Assembly: GCA_937926175.1 (NCBI GenBank)
Contig: CALANV010000017.1
Location: 1 to 64,000 of the forward strand
DNA length: 64,000 nucleotides
Source: an uncultured Rhodospirillales bacterium
Lineage (GTDB): Bacteria; Pseudomonadota; Alphaproteobacteria; CACIAM-22H2
Direction: 5' to 3'
Positions within the stretch are counted from its first letter, which is position 1; the number at the start of each line of letters is the position of its first letter. A model generated the notes under the pieces. The model made no database searches. It was not told where the DNA came from and saw only the letters and a program-made list of their open reading frames with translations. Positions 35,079 to 44,372 of this stretch are shown here, piece by piece. Both the position numbers and the translations under genes were made by a program.

Positions 35079-36557
35079 ATGTCGCTCACCCGTTCCGAGG
35101 TTCGCATCATCCTCGCCGGCGCGCTTCTGGCGATCTTTCTCGCGGCGCTGGAGCAGACCGTCGTGGCGACGGCCCTGCCGTCGATCGCGGCCGACCTTGG
35201 TGGATTCGAGCTGATCTCCTGGGTCGTCACGGCCTACATGCTGAGCTCGGTCTGCGCGACGCCGATTGTCGGCAAGCTCAGCGATCTCTACGGCCGGCGA
35301 CCGGTGCTGTCGGCATGCCTCGCGATCTTCCTGGGCGGCTCGGTGCTGTGCGCACTGTCACCGGGCATGATTCCGCTCATCGTTGCACGCGGCATCCAGG
35401 GGATCGGCGGTGGCGGATTGATCACGCTGGGCCAGACCATCATCGGCGATGTGGTCTCGCCACGCGAACGTGGACGCTACGCGGCTTATTTCTCGGGCGT
35501 GTGGGCGACCTCTGCCTTGCTCGGGCCCGTGCTGGGCGGGCTGCTCGCGGAGCACGCCGGATGGCCGTGGATCTTCTGGATCAACTTGCCGCTCGGGCTC
35601 GTCGTCCTGGCGCTGTCGGACCGGGCGCTGAGGAAGCTTCCGGTCGCTCACAGTCGCGGCGGCGTCGACTACATCGGCATTACCCTGCTTTCGCTCGGTG
35701 TCGTCGCACTTCTGCTCGTCCTCTCGCTGGGCGGCAAGCGGTTGGCGTGGACCTCGTCCGGGACGATCGGCCTCGTTCTCGTCGCCGTGGCGGCGTGTGC
35801 GGCATTCCTCTGGCGACAGCGCGTGATATCGGAACCGATCCTGCCGCCGCGCTTCTTGATCGACCGCGTCGTCGGACCGGTGCTCGGCGCGTCGTTCCTC
35901 GTTTTCGGCAGCTATCTCGCCGTCGCCGTTCTCGCGCCCGTGTATTTCCAGGTGGCGCTCGGCGTCTCGGCCAGCGATTCCGGCATTCTGATGATTCCGC
36001 TGCTGCTGTCGACCTCGATCGCCGCTGCACTGGCCGGCCGGTACAACCGGCGGTCAGGACGGTATCGCCGCCCGCCGCTCGTCAGTCTGCCGTTCGGCAT
36101 GATCGGGCTTGTTATTCTTGGCCTGTTTGCCGGCAGTCTCGGGCCGGTCGGGGCGGCGGCACTACTGGCTGTGGTCGGCCTGGGCATCGGGCCGATCTTT
36201 CCCTGCAGCCTGGTTGCCGCGCAGAGCGCGGTTGCACCGCGCGACCTCGGCGCGGTCAGCGGCGCCGTCGGGTTCTCCCGATCGCTGGGCGGTGCCGTCG
36301 CCACGGCCGCGGCCGTGGCGCTCGTGCTCGGCATCGTCGGGCGGGACCTGCCCGAGACGGGGGCGATCATGAGCCTGGAGGATCTTGCCCGGACCAGCCT
36401 GACGCCGCATGCCCGCACCATCGTCGCCCGCGCGTTCGGCGATCTGTTCTGGGCGGTCGCGGCAATGCTCTTCTTCGGCTTTCTGACCTTCGCGCGGGTC
36501 GAGGATCGCCTTCTGCACACGCAATCCGGCGCGGAGCGAACGGCGGCGGGTGGCTGA
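35079..36557 (+). CDS. MDR-type MFS efflux transporter (DHA2, 14-helix)
   Basis: A 492-residue membrane protein of the 14-helix drug:proton antiporter-2 family. Helix 1 carries FLAALEQTVVATALPSIAAD, the DHA2 motif D, and GKLSDLYGRRPVLSA is motif A in the loop between helices 2 and 3. The ATG at 35079 has AGGAA upstream. Such proteins export amphipathic drugs or metabolites. No TetR-type regulator is adjacent. It converges on the DedA gene. Confidence 0.9.
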   Translation: MSLTRSEVRIILAGALLAIFLAALEQTVVATALPSIAADLGGFELISWVVTAYMLSSVCATPIVGKLSDLYGRRPVLSACLAIFLGGSVLCALSPGMIPLIVARGIQGIGGGGLITLGQTIIGDVVSPRERGRYAAYFSGVWATSALLGPVLGGLLAEHAGWPWIFWINLPLGLVVLALSDRALRKLPVAHSRGGVDYIGITLLSLGVVALLLVLSLGGKRLAWTSSGTIGLVLVAVAACAAFLWRQRVISEPILPPRFLIDRVVGPVLGASFLVFGSYLAVAVLAPVYFQVALGVSASDSGILMIPLLLSTSIAAALAGRYNRRSGRYRRPPLVSLPFGMIGLVILGLFAGSLGPVGAAALLAVVGLGIGPIFPCSLVAAQSAVAPRDLGAVSGAVGFSRSLGGAVATAAAVALVLGIVGRDLPETGAIMSLEDLARTSLTPHARTIVARAFGDLFWAVAAMLFFGFLTFARVEDRLLHTQSGAERTAAGG

Positions 36558-36606
36558 GCTCCGCTATGTGGACGGAATGGAGACCGGCGCTTGCCATGTC
36601 GGCTGC

Positions 36607-37185
36607 TTAGCGCAGCGGGACGGAAGGGACGCTGCCGTCGGCTGCGGCCGGGTTGCTCGCGGCGGCCGTAGCGACAAGTCCGCCCATCAGGCCGGGGCCG
36701 ATCGACAGGAGGATCCAGACGACCGCCGACAGGGCGTTGGCGACCAGAAAGCGGCGAACAGGCATCTCCGTCATGCCGGCGATCAGCGGAATGACGGCAC
36801 GCGTCGGACCGAAGAATCGCCCGATGAAGACGCTTTTGCCGCCATGCTGCTGGAAGAACTTGTGGCCTTGCGCAAGCAGATCCGGCCGTTTCCGAAATAG
36901 CCAGATTCTGGCAATCGAATGCTTGAAGCGACGCCCGATCCGGTACGACGCCGTGTTTCCGAGAATCGCCCCGGTCACGGCTGCCGCGAACATCTCCCAG
37001 AAGCCGACCACGCCGGACGAGACGAGGGCGCCGAGCGCGAGAAACATGACCGTTGCCGGAACGACGAGACTGATCATCACCAGCGACTCGGCGAATGCGA
37101 TGCAAAAAACAGCCGGAACAGCCCAGTCGGCGTGTCTTTGCGTCAGATCGACGAGTGCGTCGACATATTCGTGGATGAACGGCAT
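36607..37185 (-). CDS. DedA-family membrane protein
   Basis: A 192-residue DedA/SNARE-associated (VTT-domain) protein. The motif AVFCIAFAESLVMISLVVPA carries the conserved Glu. GAILGNTASYRIGRRF and the later GRFFGPTRAVIPLIAGM supply the F-x-GR-x3-P-x-R-x3-P-x-xAG signature. DedA proteins are thought to scramble or flip lipids and support membrane-potential homeostasis. Start codon uncertain: ATG 37185 (MPFIHEYVD) fits the family, ATG 37224 would add 13 residues, and neither has a strong Shine-Dalgarno. Confidence 0.87.
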   Translation of the reverse strand: MPFIHEYVDALVDLTQRHADWAVPAVFCIAFAESLVMISLVVPATVMFLALGALVSSGVVGFWEMFAAAVTGAILGNTASYRIGRRFKHSIARIWLFRKRPDLLAQGHKFFQQHGGKSVFIGRFFGPTRAVIPLIAGMTEMPVRRFLVANALSAVVWILLSIGPGLMGGLVATAAASNPAAADGSVPSVPLR

Positions 37186-37281
37186 GGAGGCGGTCGCCTG
37201 CGCGGCACGGACGCATGCGAACATAGCTGCACGCTTCGGGGCCCTCAACCGGTGTCGGCGTGACGGCGGTCCGTGCCGCCA

Positions 37282-38181
37282 TCAGATCGGCTTGAGCAGA
37301 TTGGTCTCCCGCATGGCCTCGACGGCCATGCGAACGAGCGGTTGGTACTCCGCCGGCTCGCCATGATAGGCGACGAACAGAACGCGCGGCTGCACGGCCG
37401 GTCGCGTGGACAGCACCCGGATCTGACCGCTCTTGATTTCCGCTTGCATGATCGCAGGCGGAAGGATCGCCACGCCGTGACCGGCTGCGACGAGCTTGGC
37501 CATCAGCGACAGCGAATTGCACGTGCTCACGTGCTCGGGCTCCATGTCGGCGCTACCGAACCACTCGGAAATCACGGTGAACACGGTTGACGGATTCGGG
37601 TTGGTCAATATCGGAACGGACCGGAGGTCTGCCGGCCTGAGATCGCGTTGCGGGAGTTTCAACTTCGTCCCGGCAACCCAGCGCAGCTCGACGCGGCCGA
37701 TCGGCTCGACGGTAATGTGGTCGCTGATGACCGGGTCGGTGAGAATTGCGACATCGAGTTCGCGGGCATTCAGCTTTCGACTCAACGCGGAACCGATGTC
37801 GAGCGTCAACTCGACCTTCAGGTTCGGGTGTTCCGACATGAGCCGCGGCAACAGGCGCGGCAGCGCCAGCAACGCCACCGATTCCACGGCGCCGAAGCGC
37901 AGGAGGCCGCGCATCGCATCCGTCTCGCGCGCGCGGCGCGAAATCTCGTCACTGATCTTGAGCATGCGCTCGACGGATCCGAGGATCTCCCGGCCCCGTG
38001 CCGTGAGTTCGGCGCGCTGACGCACGCGGTCGAACAGCCGCACCCCGAGTGTCTTTTCGAGTTCGGATATGCGGGCAGAGATGGTCGGCTGCGTCAGCCG
38101 CAGATGTCGTGCTGCCGCGTGAAAGCTGCCGAGCCGGGCAATCCAGTAGAGCGCCTCGAGCTGCGCCAATGATGGCCGCAT
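37282..38181 (-). CDS. LysR-family transcriptional regulator of the hydantoinase/TRAP operon
   Basis: A 299-residue LysR regulator. The N-terminal winged helix reads LEALYWIARLGSFHAAARHL and LTQPTISARISELEKTLG, followed by the type-2 periplasmic-binding-like effector domain (90-299). I chose ATG 38181 over the TTG at 38190. It lies divergent from hyuA with a T-N11-A palindrome overlapping its own start codon, so it probably autoregulates and activates the hyuAB-PLP-TRAP operon in response to an intermediate or the imported substrate (inference). Confidence 0.92.
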   Translation of the reverse strand: MRPSLAQLEALYWIARLGSFHAAARHLRLTQPTISARISELEKTLGVRLFDRVRQRAELTARGREILGSVERMLKISDEISRRARETDAMRGLLRFGAVESVALLALPRLLPRLMSEHPNLKVELTLDIGSALSRKLNARELDVAILTDPVISDHITVEPIGRVELRWVAGTKLKLPQRDLRPADLRSVPILTNPNPSTVFTVISEWFGSADMEPEHVSTCNSLSLMAKLVAAGHGVAILPPAIMQAEIKSGQIRVLSTRPAVQPRVLFVAYHGEPAEYQPLVRMAVEAMRETNLLKPI

Positions 38182-38199
38182 GATAGGCAAAATCTATCA
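38181..38199. promoter_or_regulatory. Candidate LysR operator
   Basis: TGATAG (38181-38186) and CTATCA (38194-38199) form a perfect 6-base inverted repeat around a 7-base AT-rich centre. The core ATAG-N7-CTAT obeys the T-N11-A rule for LysR-type regulators. It begins on the first base of the LysR start codon. A further ATCTAT half-site lies a few bases on towards hyuA. This layout suits autoregulation plus activation of the divergent operon. Confidence 0.6.
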
Positions 38200-38313
38200 T
38201 ATCTATGGCTAATTTCCAATTAACGTCTATCGCACGGCCGACGCTAGCTTCGGGTGAGAGAAGTTTGGCGGGCGCAGCTGCCCGTGGACGTGTGGCGAAG
38301 CGGATTTCGAAGC

Positions 38314-40419
38314 ATGCACCAGGTCGGCGTCGACGTTGGCGGGACATTCACGGACTTGGTTGTCGCCGGTACCGACGGCGGCATCCGCACGATGAAGGTG
38401 CTTTCGACCCCGGACGACTATAGTCGTGCCATTCTGCAGGGTTTCACCCGACTGAGTGATGCCGAGGCGCTGCACCCCCAATCTGTCAAACGCCTGGTCC
38501 ACGCTTTCACCGTCGCGACGAACGCGTTGTTGACCGGCGAAGGTGCACGCGTCGGTCTGCTTACCACGCGCGGCTTCCGCGACGTGCTAGAGATCGGGCG
38601 TCTGCGCATGCCGCAGCTCTACAACATGGACTGGGACAAGCCGCGCCCGCTTGTACCGCGGCGCCTGCGCCTCGAGGTGTCCGAGCGCATGTCGGCAACC
38701 GGCGAAGTCGTCGTGCCTCTCGATCGCGACGATGTCGTGGCGGCGCTCGACACGCTGCTCGCGGCAGGAGTGGATTCGGTCGCCGTCTGTCTCCTGCACG
38801 CTTACGTAAATCCGGCGCATGAGCAGGAGATCGTCGAGATCATCCGTGCCCGTGCGCCGCATCTTGCGGTCTCTGCCTCGCACCAGATCCTGCCCGAAAT
38901 CCGCGAGTTCGAACGCACGAGCACGACCGTCGTCAATGCGTTCGTCAAACCTGTCGTCGACCGCTATCTCGCGGCGCTCGAGAGCGGCCTGCGCCGCGTT
39001 GGCACGGCCGCACCGTTGATGATCATGCAGTCCGCCGGCGGCGTGATGAAGTCGTCTATGGCGCGCGAGATGCCGGCGTACTGCATCGAGTCGGGGCCGG
39101 CGGCCGGTGCGATCGGTGCCGCTGCGCTGGGTCGGGTGCTGGGCATCGCCAACATCATCGCTTTCGACATGGGCGGCACCACCGCAAAGGCCTGTCTCAT
39201 CGAGGGCGGCGAGCCGCGCTTGGCCGACGAGATGGAAGTCGGCGCTGGCCTGAACAACGCCGGACAGCGTCTGTTGAAGGGCGGTGGCTACGTCGTGCGG
39301 ACGCCCACGATCGACCTCGCCGAGATCGGGGCCGGTGGCGGCAGCCTCGCCTGGATCGACAAAGGCGGCGCACTGCGCGTCGGGCCGCGAAGCGCGGGGG
39401 CGGACCCGGGGCCGGTATGCTATGGCCGCGGCGGCACCGTGCCGACCGTCACGGACGCGAACGTCGTCCTCGGTTTTCTCAATCGTACGCATCTCCTCGA
39501 TGGCGCCATGCCGATCGATGCAGCGGCGGCCGCCGCCGCCATTTCGCGCGACATCGCCGGGCCGCTTGGCATGTCTGTCCACGAGGCCGCCTTCGGCATT
39601 CATGCCGTGGCGAATGCCACCATGACCCGTGCCGTTCAGGCCGTTTCCAGCGAGATCGGCCGTTCGCCGGCGGATTTCACGATGGTCGCCTTCGGCGGCA
39701 GCGGCCCCGTCCATGCCGCCACGCTCGCGCTGCACGCTGGCATCGCCCACATCGTGATTCCGCCGGCATCGGGCGTGTTCAGTGCCTTCGGCCTTCTGTT
39801 CACGCGGATCGAGCATCGCCTGGTCCGGACCTGCTGGGTCGATACGCGCAAGGCCGATCTTGCCAGGCTCAACGCGCTGGCCGAGGAGCTTGCCGCCGAG
39901 GCGGCCGAGATGATGGCCGCCGAAGGTCTCTCGCGCGACGACAGCGATTTTCAGCTCCTCATGGATATCCGTTATGCCGGGCAGAGTTCCGAACTGTCCG
40001 TGGTTGCGGAGGCGCCGATCACGGCGGCGACGCTGCAGAACGCAGTCGCGGAATTCCATCGCGAGCACGAGCGAACCTACGGCTACTGCAGCCCGGGCGA
40101 ACCGACGCAGCTCGTCAACCTGCGTCTGCGTGCCCGCGCGCGCGAGGGCAGCGGGGCGGAAGTGCTGTCGGCACGGATCCGGCCTGTCACGACGGCTGCA
40201 TCCGCTGCCGCACAGGGCGTCTCGCGCGACGTTTACTTCGGGCCGCGGGACGGATGGAAGACGACGCCCGTCATCCGTCGCGATGCCCTTACGAGCAAAC
40301 CCATGACGGGGCCGTTCATCATCGAGGAATACGATACGACCATCGTCGTGCCACCGGGCGCGCTGGTGCGTCGCGATGAAACGGGCAGCGTTCGTATCGA
40401 TCTGTCGAAGCTGTTGTGA
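38314..40419 (+). CDS. hyuA: Hydantoinase/oxoprolinase family protein, subunit A (HyuA-like)
   Basis: A 701-residue actin-like ATPase subunit of the hydantoinase/5-oxoprolinase/acetone-carboxylase superfamily. The phosphate-binding motifs GVDVGGTFTD (residues 5-14) and FDMGGTTAK are intact, with GPRSAGADPGPVCYGRGG and FGGSGPVHA further on. Together with HyuB it couples ATP hydrolysis to opening a lactam or hydantoin ring or to a carboxylation. ATG 38314 (MHQVGVDVGG) is preferred to a GTG at 38254 that adds 20 residues. Its stop overlaps the HyuB start. Confidence 0.93.
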   Translation: MHQVGVDVGGTFTDLVVAGTDGGIRTMKVLSTPDDYSRAILQGFTRLSDAEALHPQSVKRLVHAFTVATNALLTGEGARVGLLTTRGFRDVLEIGRLRMPQLYNMDWDKPRPLVPRRLRLEVSERMSATGEVVVPLDRDDVVAALDTLLAAGVDSVAVCLLHAYVNPAHEQEIVEIIRARAPHLAVSASHQILPEIREFERTSTTVVNAFVKPVVDRYLAALESGLRRVGTAAPLMIMQSAGGVMKSSMAREMPAYCIESGPAAGAIGAAALGRVLGIANIIAFDMGGTTAKACLIEGGEPRLADEMEVGAGLNNAGQRLLKGGGYVVRTPTIDLAEIGAGGGSLAWIDKGGALRVGPRSAGADPGPVCYGRGGTVPTVTDANVVLGFLNRTHLLDGAMPIDAAAAAAAISRDIAGPLGMSVHEAAFGIHAVANATMTRAVQAVSSEIGRSPADFTMVAFGGSGPVHAATLALHAGIAHIVIPPASGVFSAFGLLFTRIEHRLVRTCWVDTRKADLARLNALAEELAAEAAEMMAAEGLSRDDSDFQLLMDIRYAGQSSELSVVAEAPITAATLQNAVAEFHREHERTYGYCSPGEPTQLVNLRLRARAREGSGAEVLSARIRPVTTAASAAAQGVSRDVYFGPRDGWKTTPVIRRDALTSKPMTGPFIIEEYDTTIVVPPGALVRRDETGSVRIDLSKLL

Positions 40420-42173
40420 AGAACATGGCCGTCTCCCGCGATCCGATCCGGCTCGAGCTTCTCAAGAACGCCTTCTCCGCGATCGCCGACGAAATGGCGG
40501 CGACCGTCGTCCGCACCGCACGTTCCTTCGTAATCAAGGAGGCGATGGATTTCTCCACCGGCCTCATTGATGCGCGCGGAAACCTGATCGCGCAGGGCTT
40601 GTGCCTGCCGGTTCATATGGGGTCGTTTCCGCCGACGATCGAAGCCGTACTGAAGCGCTTCGGAAACGAGATCCGTCCGGGCGACGTCTACGCCACCAAC
40701 GATCCGTATGTGGGCGGCGGCACGCATCTGCCCGACATCTACGTGTTCAAGCCGATCTTCCATGACGGCACGCTGTTGGGATTCGCCGCGGCGATCGGAC
40801 ATCAGACCGACATAGGCGGCCGTGTGGCGGGCGGTAACGCCTGCGACAACACAGAGATCTTCCAGGAGGGCATACGTCTGCCGCCGGTGCGGCTGATGAC
40901 CGAGGGTCGTCTCAACGACGACGTCATGAGCATTCTCCGGTTGAACGTGCGTTTGCCCGAGAAGGTCGAGGGCGACGTGATGGCGACAGTCGCCGCGTGT
41001 ACGCGTGGCGAGCGGGCGATGCAGGCGCTGGCGCGGCGATACGGCGTCGATGTCCTGCTCGACGAGATGGACCATCTCCTCGACTACACCGAAAGGATGA
41101 CGCGCGCGGAGTTCGGCAATCTCCCGGACGGATCGTGGACGTTCGAGGACTTTCTCGACGACGACGGCTTCAGCGACGACCCGATCCGGATATGCGTGAA
41201 GGTCGTCAAGCAGGACTCCGACCTGATCGTCGATTTTACCGGCAGCTCGCCGCAGGTTCGCGGCTCGATCAACCTGCCGATCTCGATGACCCGGTCGTGC
41301 GTCTATGCGTGCGTGCGGTCCATCATGGACCCGAATCTGCCGACCAACAGCGGCTTCATGCGGCCGATCCGCGTCATCGCCGAACCAGGGTCGATCGTCA
41401 ATCCGACGCCGCCGGCGCCCGTCGCGGCGCGTGGCCTCACGTCGATGCGCGTGACGGAGGCGATCTGGGGAGCGCTGGCGCGGATGCTTCCGGACAAGGT
41501 TTTCGCCTGCGGCGTGCAAGGTGATTTCGGCGTGACGATCGCGGGCTACGATTCCGACCGGAAGCCGTTCGTGCTGCTCGAGTTCCTGTTCGGCACATGG
41601 GGCGGCCGGCCCAACAAGGATGCCAACGACGGTCTGGCCTCGCTTGCCGTGAACTATTCCAACTCGCCGGTGGAGGTCATCGAGGGCGAGCAGCCGGTGC
41701 GCATCGAGCAATACGCTTTCCGGCCCGATTCCGGCGGCGCAGGCAAGTACCGTGGCGGCCTCGGTCTGGTTCGCGAATATCGCCTCACCGGCGTGGACGA
41801 GGCCGTGCTCCAGGTGCGCAGCGACCGACAGAAGTTCAGGCCCTATGGCCTCCAGGGCGGCCGGCCCGGCGCGTCGGCGGCGAATTTCCTGTCGTCCGGG
41901 ACGGAGGGCGAGATCAGGCTTCCAGGCAAGTTCATGCGGACACTGCGACGCGGCGAAAGCTACCGGGCCGTGCTCGCGGGCGGCGGCGGTTGGGGTGATC
42001 CCTTGGAGCGTGACCCGGCGCTGGTACTCGAGGACGTGTTGGACGGGAAAGTGTCGGCGGCAGCGGCGGAGCGGGAGTACGGCGTCGTAATCGATACCAG
42101 TACGAACCGAGTCGACACGGCGGCCACGTCGCGTCTGCGTCAGCAGTTGCGGCAGGCGAGGGCCGCGGAATAG
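40416..42173 (+). CDS. hyuB: Hydantoinase B/oxoprolinase family protein, subunit B (HyuB-like)
   Basis: A 585-residue partner of HyuA. Diagnostic segments are RDPIRLELLKNAFSAIADEM, LCLPVHMGSFPPTI, TNDPYVGGGTHLPDI, GHQTDIGGRVAGG and GGGGWGDPLERDP. The two subunits form the ATP-dependent ring-opening or carboxylating enzyme. Translation may start at GTG 40416, which overlaps the HyuA stop, or at ATG 40425. Neither has a clear Shine-Dalgarno. The PLP enzyme gene follows after 8 bases. N-methylhydantoinase, oxoprolinase and carboxylase members cannot be told apart by these motifs. Confidence 0.93.
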   Translation: MKNMAVSRDPIRLELLKNAFSAIADEMAATVVRTARSFVIKEAMDFSTGLIDARGNLIAQGLCLPVHMGSFPPTIEAVLKRFGNEIRPGDVYATNDPYVGGGTHLPDIYVFKPIFHDGTLLGFAAAIGHQTDIGGRVAGGNACDNTEIFQEGIRLPPVRLMTEGRLNDDVMSILRLNVRLPEKVEGDVMATVAACTRGERAMQALARRYGVDVLLDEMDHLLDYTERMTRAEFGNLPDGSWTFEDFLDDDGFSDDPIRICVKVVKQDSDLIVDFTGSSPQVRGSINLPISMTRSCVYACVRSIMDPNLPTNSGFMRPIRVIAEPGSIVNPTPPAPVAARGLTSMRVTEAIWGALARMLPDKVFACGVQGDFGVTIAGYDSDRKPFVLLEFLFGTWGGRPNKDANDGLASLAVNYSNSPVEVIEGEQPVRIEQYAFRPDSGGAGKYRGGLGLVREYRLTGVDEAVLQVRSDRQKFRPYGLQGGRPGASAANFLSSGTEGEIRLPGKFMRTLRRGESYRAVLAGGGGWGDPLERDPALVLEDVLDGKVSAAAAEREYGVVIDTSTNRVDTAATSRLRQQLRQARAAE

Positions 42174-42181
42174 GAGACCCG

Positions 42182-43264
42182 ATGTACGCGCGGCTCGAAC
42201 CGGAAACACCATTCCTCGCCGTCGATGTTCCGACCTTGGAACGGAACATCGCCCGGATGGCCGATGCGATCATACGCGACGGACGAAAGAACTGGCGGCC
42301 GCATGTCAAGGCGGTAAAGACACCCGCCATCGCCCATAAGCTTCTTGCCGCGGGTGCCATCGGCGTGACCTGCGCCAAGGTAAGCGAGGCGGAAGTCATG
42401 GCCGCAGCCGGCATCACCAACATTCTGGTCGCCAATCAGGTCGTCGGTCCCGGCAAGACGCAGCTTCTCGCCTGTCTCAATCGTGATGCCTGCGTCATGG
42501 CGGCGGTCGATGCCCGCGACCAGGTGACCGCACTCGATGAGGCCGCGAAGGCGGCAGGTACCCAAATTCCGTTGCTGATCGAGGTCGAGATCGGCCTCAA
42601 GCGAGCCGGCGTGACTGCCGGCGAGGCCGTGGTGGAACTCGCCCGTTTCATCCAGGCGCACGCCAACCTGCGATTCCTCGGATTGATGGGTTGGGAGGGG
42701 CACGCGACGAAAATCGCCGACCCGAAGGAGAAGGAAACGGTGATCCGTGCCGCGGTCGGCCTTCTGACCGACAGTGCCAAGGCCTGCGAGCGTGCCGGCA
42801 TTCCGGTGCAGATCGTGAGCTGCGGCGGTACCGGAACCTATCCGGTGACCAGCCGCATCGACGGCGTGACCGAAATCCAGGCCGGCGGCGGCATCTTTGG
42901 CGACGTCCGCTATCGCACCGAGTTCAACATCGACCACGAATATGCGTTGACCGTGTGGACCACGGTCATCAGCCGGCCCAACCCGCGCCGTATCGTCTGC
43001 GATGCAGGCTGGAAGGCGATCGGACGCTACCCCACGCTGCCGCTGCCGGTCGGCGTCGGGCGAGCCCGGGATATCGTCATGTCGGCGGAACACACCGTGG
43101 TCGAACTCGACACCGAAAGCGACACGCCGCGAATCGGCGATCGGCTTCAGTTCGTCGTCGGTTATTCGGACTCGACGGTTTTTCTCCACGATCGGCTGTA
43201 TGCGATGCGCGACGGCGCAGTCGAGCTGGCGTGGCCTCTGTTGGCGCGCGGCAAGATCTGGTGA
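42182..43264 (+). CDS. PLP-dependent D-threonine aldolase / D-serine dehydratase-like protein (DSD1 family)
   Basis: A 360-residue fold-type III PLP enzyme with an alanine-racemase-like barrel. The probable PLP lysine is Lys43 in NWRPHVKAVKTP, and SCGGTGTYPVTS is the phosphate-binding loop. The C-terminal D-serine-dehydratase-like domain has GYSDSTVFLHDRLYAMRDG. In characterised D-serine dehydratase this place is NHxC, which binds zinc, so here His and Cys are replaced by Tyr and Asp. The start at 42182 follows GGAGACCCG. Chemistry on a D- or beta-hydroxy amino acid is likely, but the metal dependence is uncertain. Confidence 0.88.
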   Translation: MYARLEPETPFLAVDVPTLERNIARMADAIIRDGRKNWRPHVKAVKTPAIAHKLLAAGAIGVTCAKVSEAEVMAAAGITNILVANQVVGPGKTQLLACLNRDACVMAAVDARDQVTALDEAAKAAGTQIPLLIEVEIGLKRAGVTAGEAVVELARFIQAHANLRFLGLMGWEGHATKIADPKEKETVIRAAVGLLTDSAKACERAGIPVQIVSCGGTGTYPVTSRIDGVTEIQAGGGIFGDVRYRTEFNIDHEYALTVWTTVISRPNPRRIVCDAGWKAIGRYPTLPLPVGVGRARDIVMSAEHTVVELDTESDTPRIGDRLQFVVGYSDSTVFLHDRLYAMRDGAVELAWPLLARGKIW

Positions 43265-43312
43265 GTGGACCGGTAGTACGCTAGGACCGCAACGATGGGA
43301 AAGGGAATAAAC

Positions 43313-44335
43313 ATGGACAGGAGGTTTTTGATAAAGGCGATCGGCGGTATCGCGCTCGGTGCCGCCTCGGCAAGCGGCGTTGGCCCCGCTCTGGCACAGG
43401 ACATGCCGAAGGTGGAATGGATCCTGACATCGACCGAGACGACCAAGGGCCATCACACCGTCCAGGATCTGCAGAAATTCGCTGACGGCGTTGCAAAGCG
43501 TACCGACGGCAGGTTCACCATCCGGGTCGCGCTTGAGGGCGAGCTCGGCTTCAAGCGCGACGCCTATGTCCGCGCCCTGCAGCGCAACCAAATCCAGATG
43601 TCGACGTTCGATCCGGGCTTTCTGACCGCCCAGGTGCCGCATCTCGGCGTCTTCAATCTGACTTTCCTTCAGGATGGGTCGCTGGATCAGCTGATGGCGA
43701 TCGAGGAGGCGACCCGGCCGATGACGGTCGAGGCGTTCAGGCGCCTGAACGCGGAGCCCATCGCATGGTTCGCCCTCACGACCCAGGAACTGATCAGCCG
43801 CGAGCCCATCGAGAACTTCGTCGATCTCAAGGGAACGAAGATCCGCGTCTGGCGAGAGCTGGATGCGAAGCTGATTGAGAAGATGAATGGCGTGCCCGTC
43901 TATATGCCGGGCTCGGAAGTGTACACCGCGATGCAGCGCGGCGTCGTGACGGCCGCGAACACGGGTACGCCGGCGATGGTCGACCGGTCTCTGCACGAGG
44001 TCGGAAAATACCTGTACAGGTTCGGCGGGCCGCCCGCGAGCCAGTATCTCGTGTACAACATTCAGGCCTTCGACAGCCTGCCGAATGCCTACAAGCGCGC
44101 CTTGTTCCAGGAGGGATGGGCGTTGACGGATCGTGCCAAGCGCACCGTACTCGATGAGGATGGCAAGGCCGTCGAGGTCATGACGAAGGCCGGCGTGAAA
44201 GAATACCAGATTCCCGCCGATCAGCGTGCGAAGCTGCGCGAGCTGGCCGGTCCGCTTTGGGACGAATGGGCCGCCAAGGATCCGCAGAACGCGGCGGCGC
44301 TTGCGGCGGCCAAGCAGGCGCTCGGCCTCAAATGA
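43313..44335 (+). CDS. dctP: TRAP transporter substrate-binding protein DctP (system A)
   Basis: A 340-residue TRAP solute receptor. The N-terminus MDRRFLIKAIGGIALGAASA has a twin-arginine-like motif (DRRFLIK) and ends near ALAQ, suggesting Tat export. NGVPVYMPGSEVYTAMQRGV with the following VTAANTGTP is the DctP core that contacts carboxylates. ATG 43313 has GGAAAGGGA upstream. An ATG at 43295 would place this Shine-Dalgarno inside the gene. Followed by a strong hairpin and then dctQM, an order that allows the receptor to be made in excess. Confidence 0.92.
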   Translation: MDRRFLIKAIGGIALGAASASGVGPALAQDMPKVEWILTSTETTKGHHTVQDLQKFADGVAKRTDGRFTIRVALEGELGFKRDAYVRALQRNQIQMSTFDPGFLTAQVPHLGVFNLTFLQDGSLDQLMAIEEATRPMTVEAFRRLNAEPIAWFALTTQELISREPIENFVDLKGTKIRVWRELDAKLIEKMNGVPVYMPGSEVYTAMQRGVVTAANTGTPAMVDRSLHEVGKYLYRFGGPPASQYLVYNIQAFDSLPNAYKRALFQEGWALTDRAKRTVLDEDGKAVEVMTKAGVKEYQIPADQRAKLRELAGPLWDEWAAKDPQNAAALAAAKQALGLK

Positions 44336-44372
44336 GGGGACGCGCGACGCTTGCGACGTCTGTTAACGGTAA

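Noticed and set aside
34856..36610. A 584-codon rightward frame overlapping the MDR transporter
   Set aside because: It is a shifted-frame shadow of the 14-helix MFS gene, with arginine-rich composition and no hydrophobic helices.
40233..42212. A 659-codon leftward frame antisense to hyuB
   Set aside because: hyuB has all its family motifs on the other strand. The antisense product is His- and Arg-rich and unlike any family I know.
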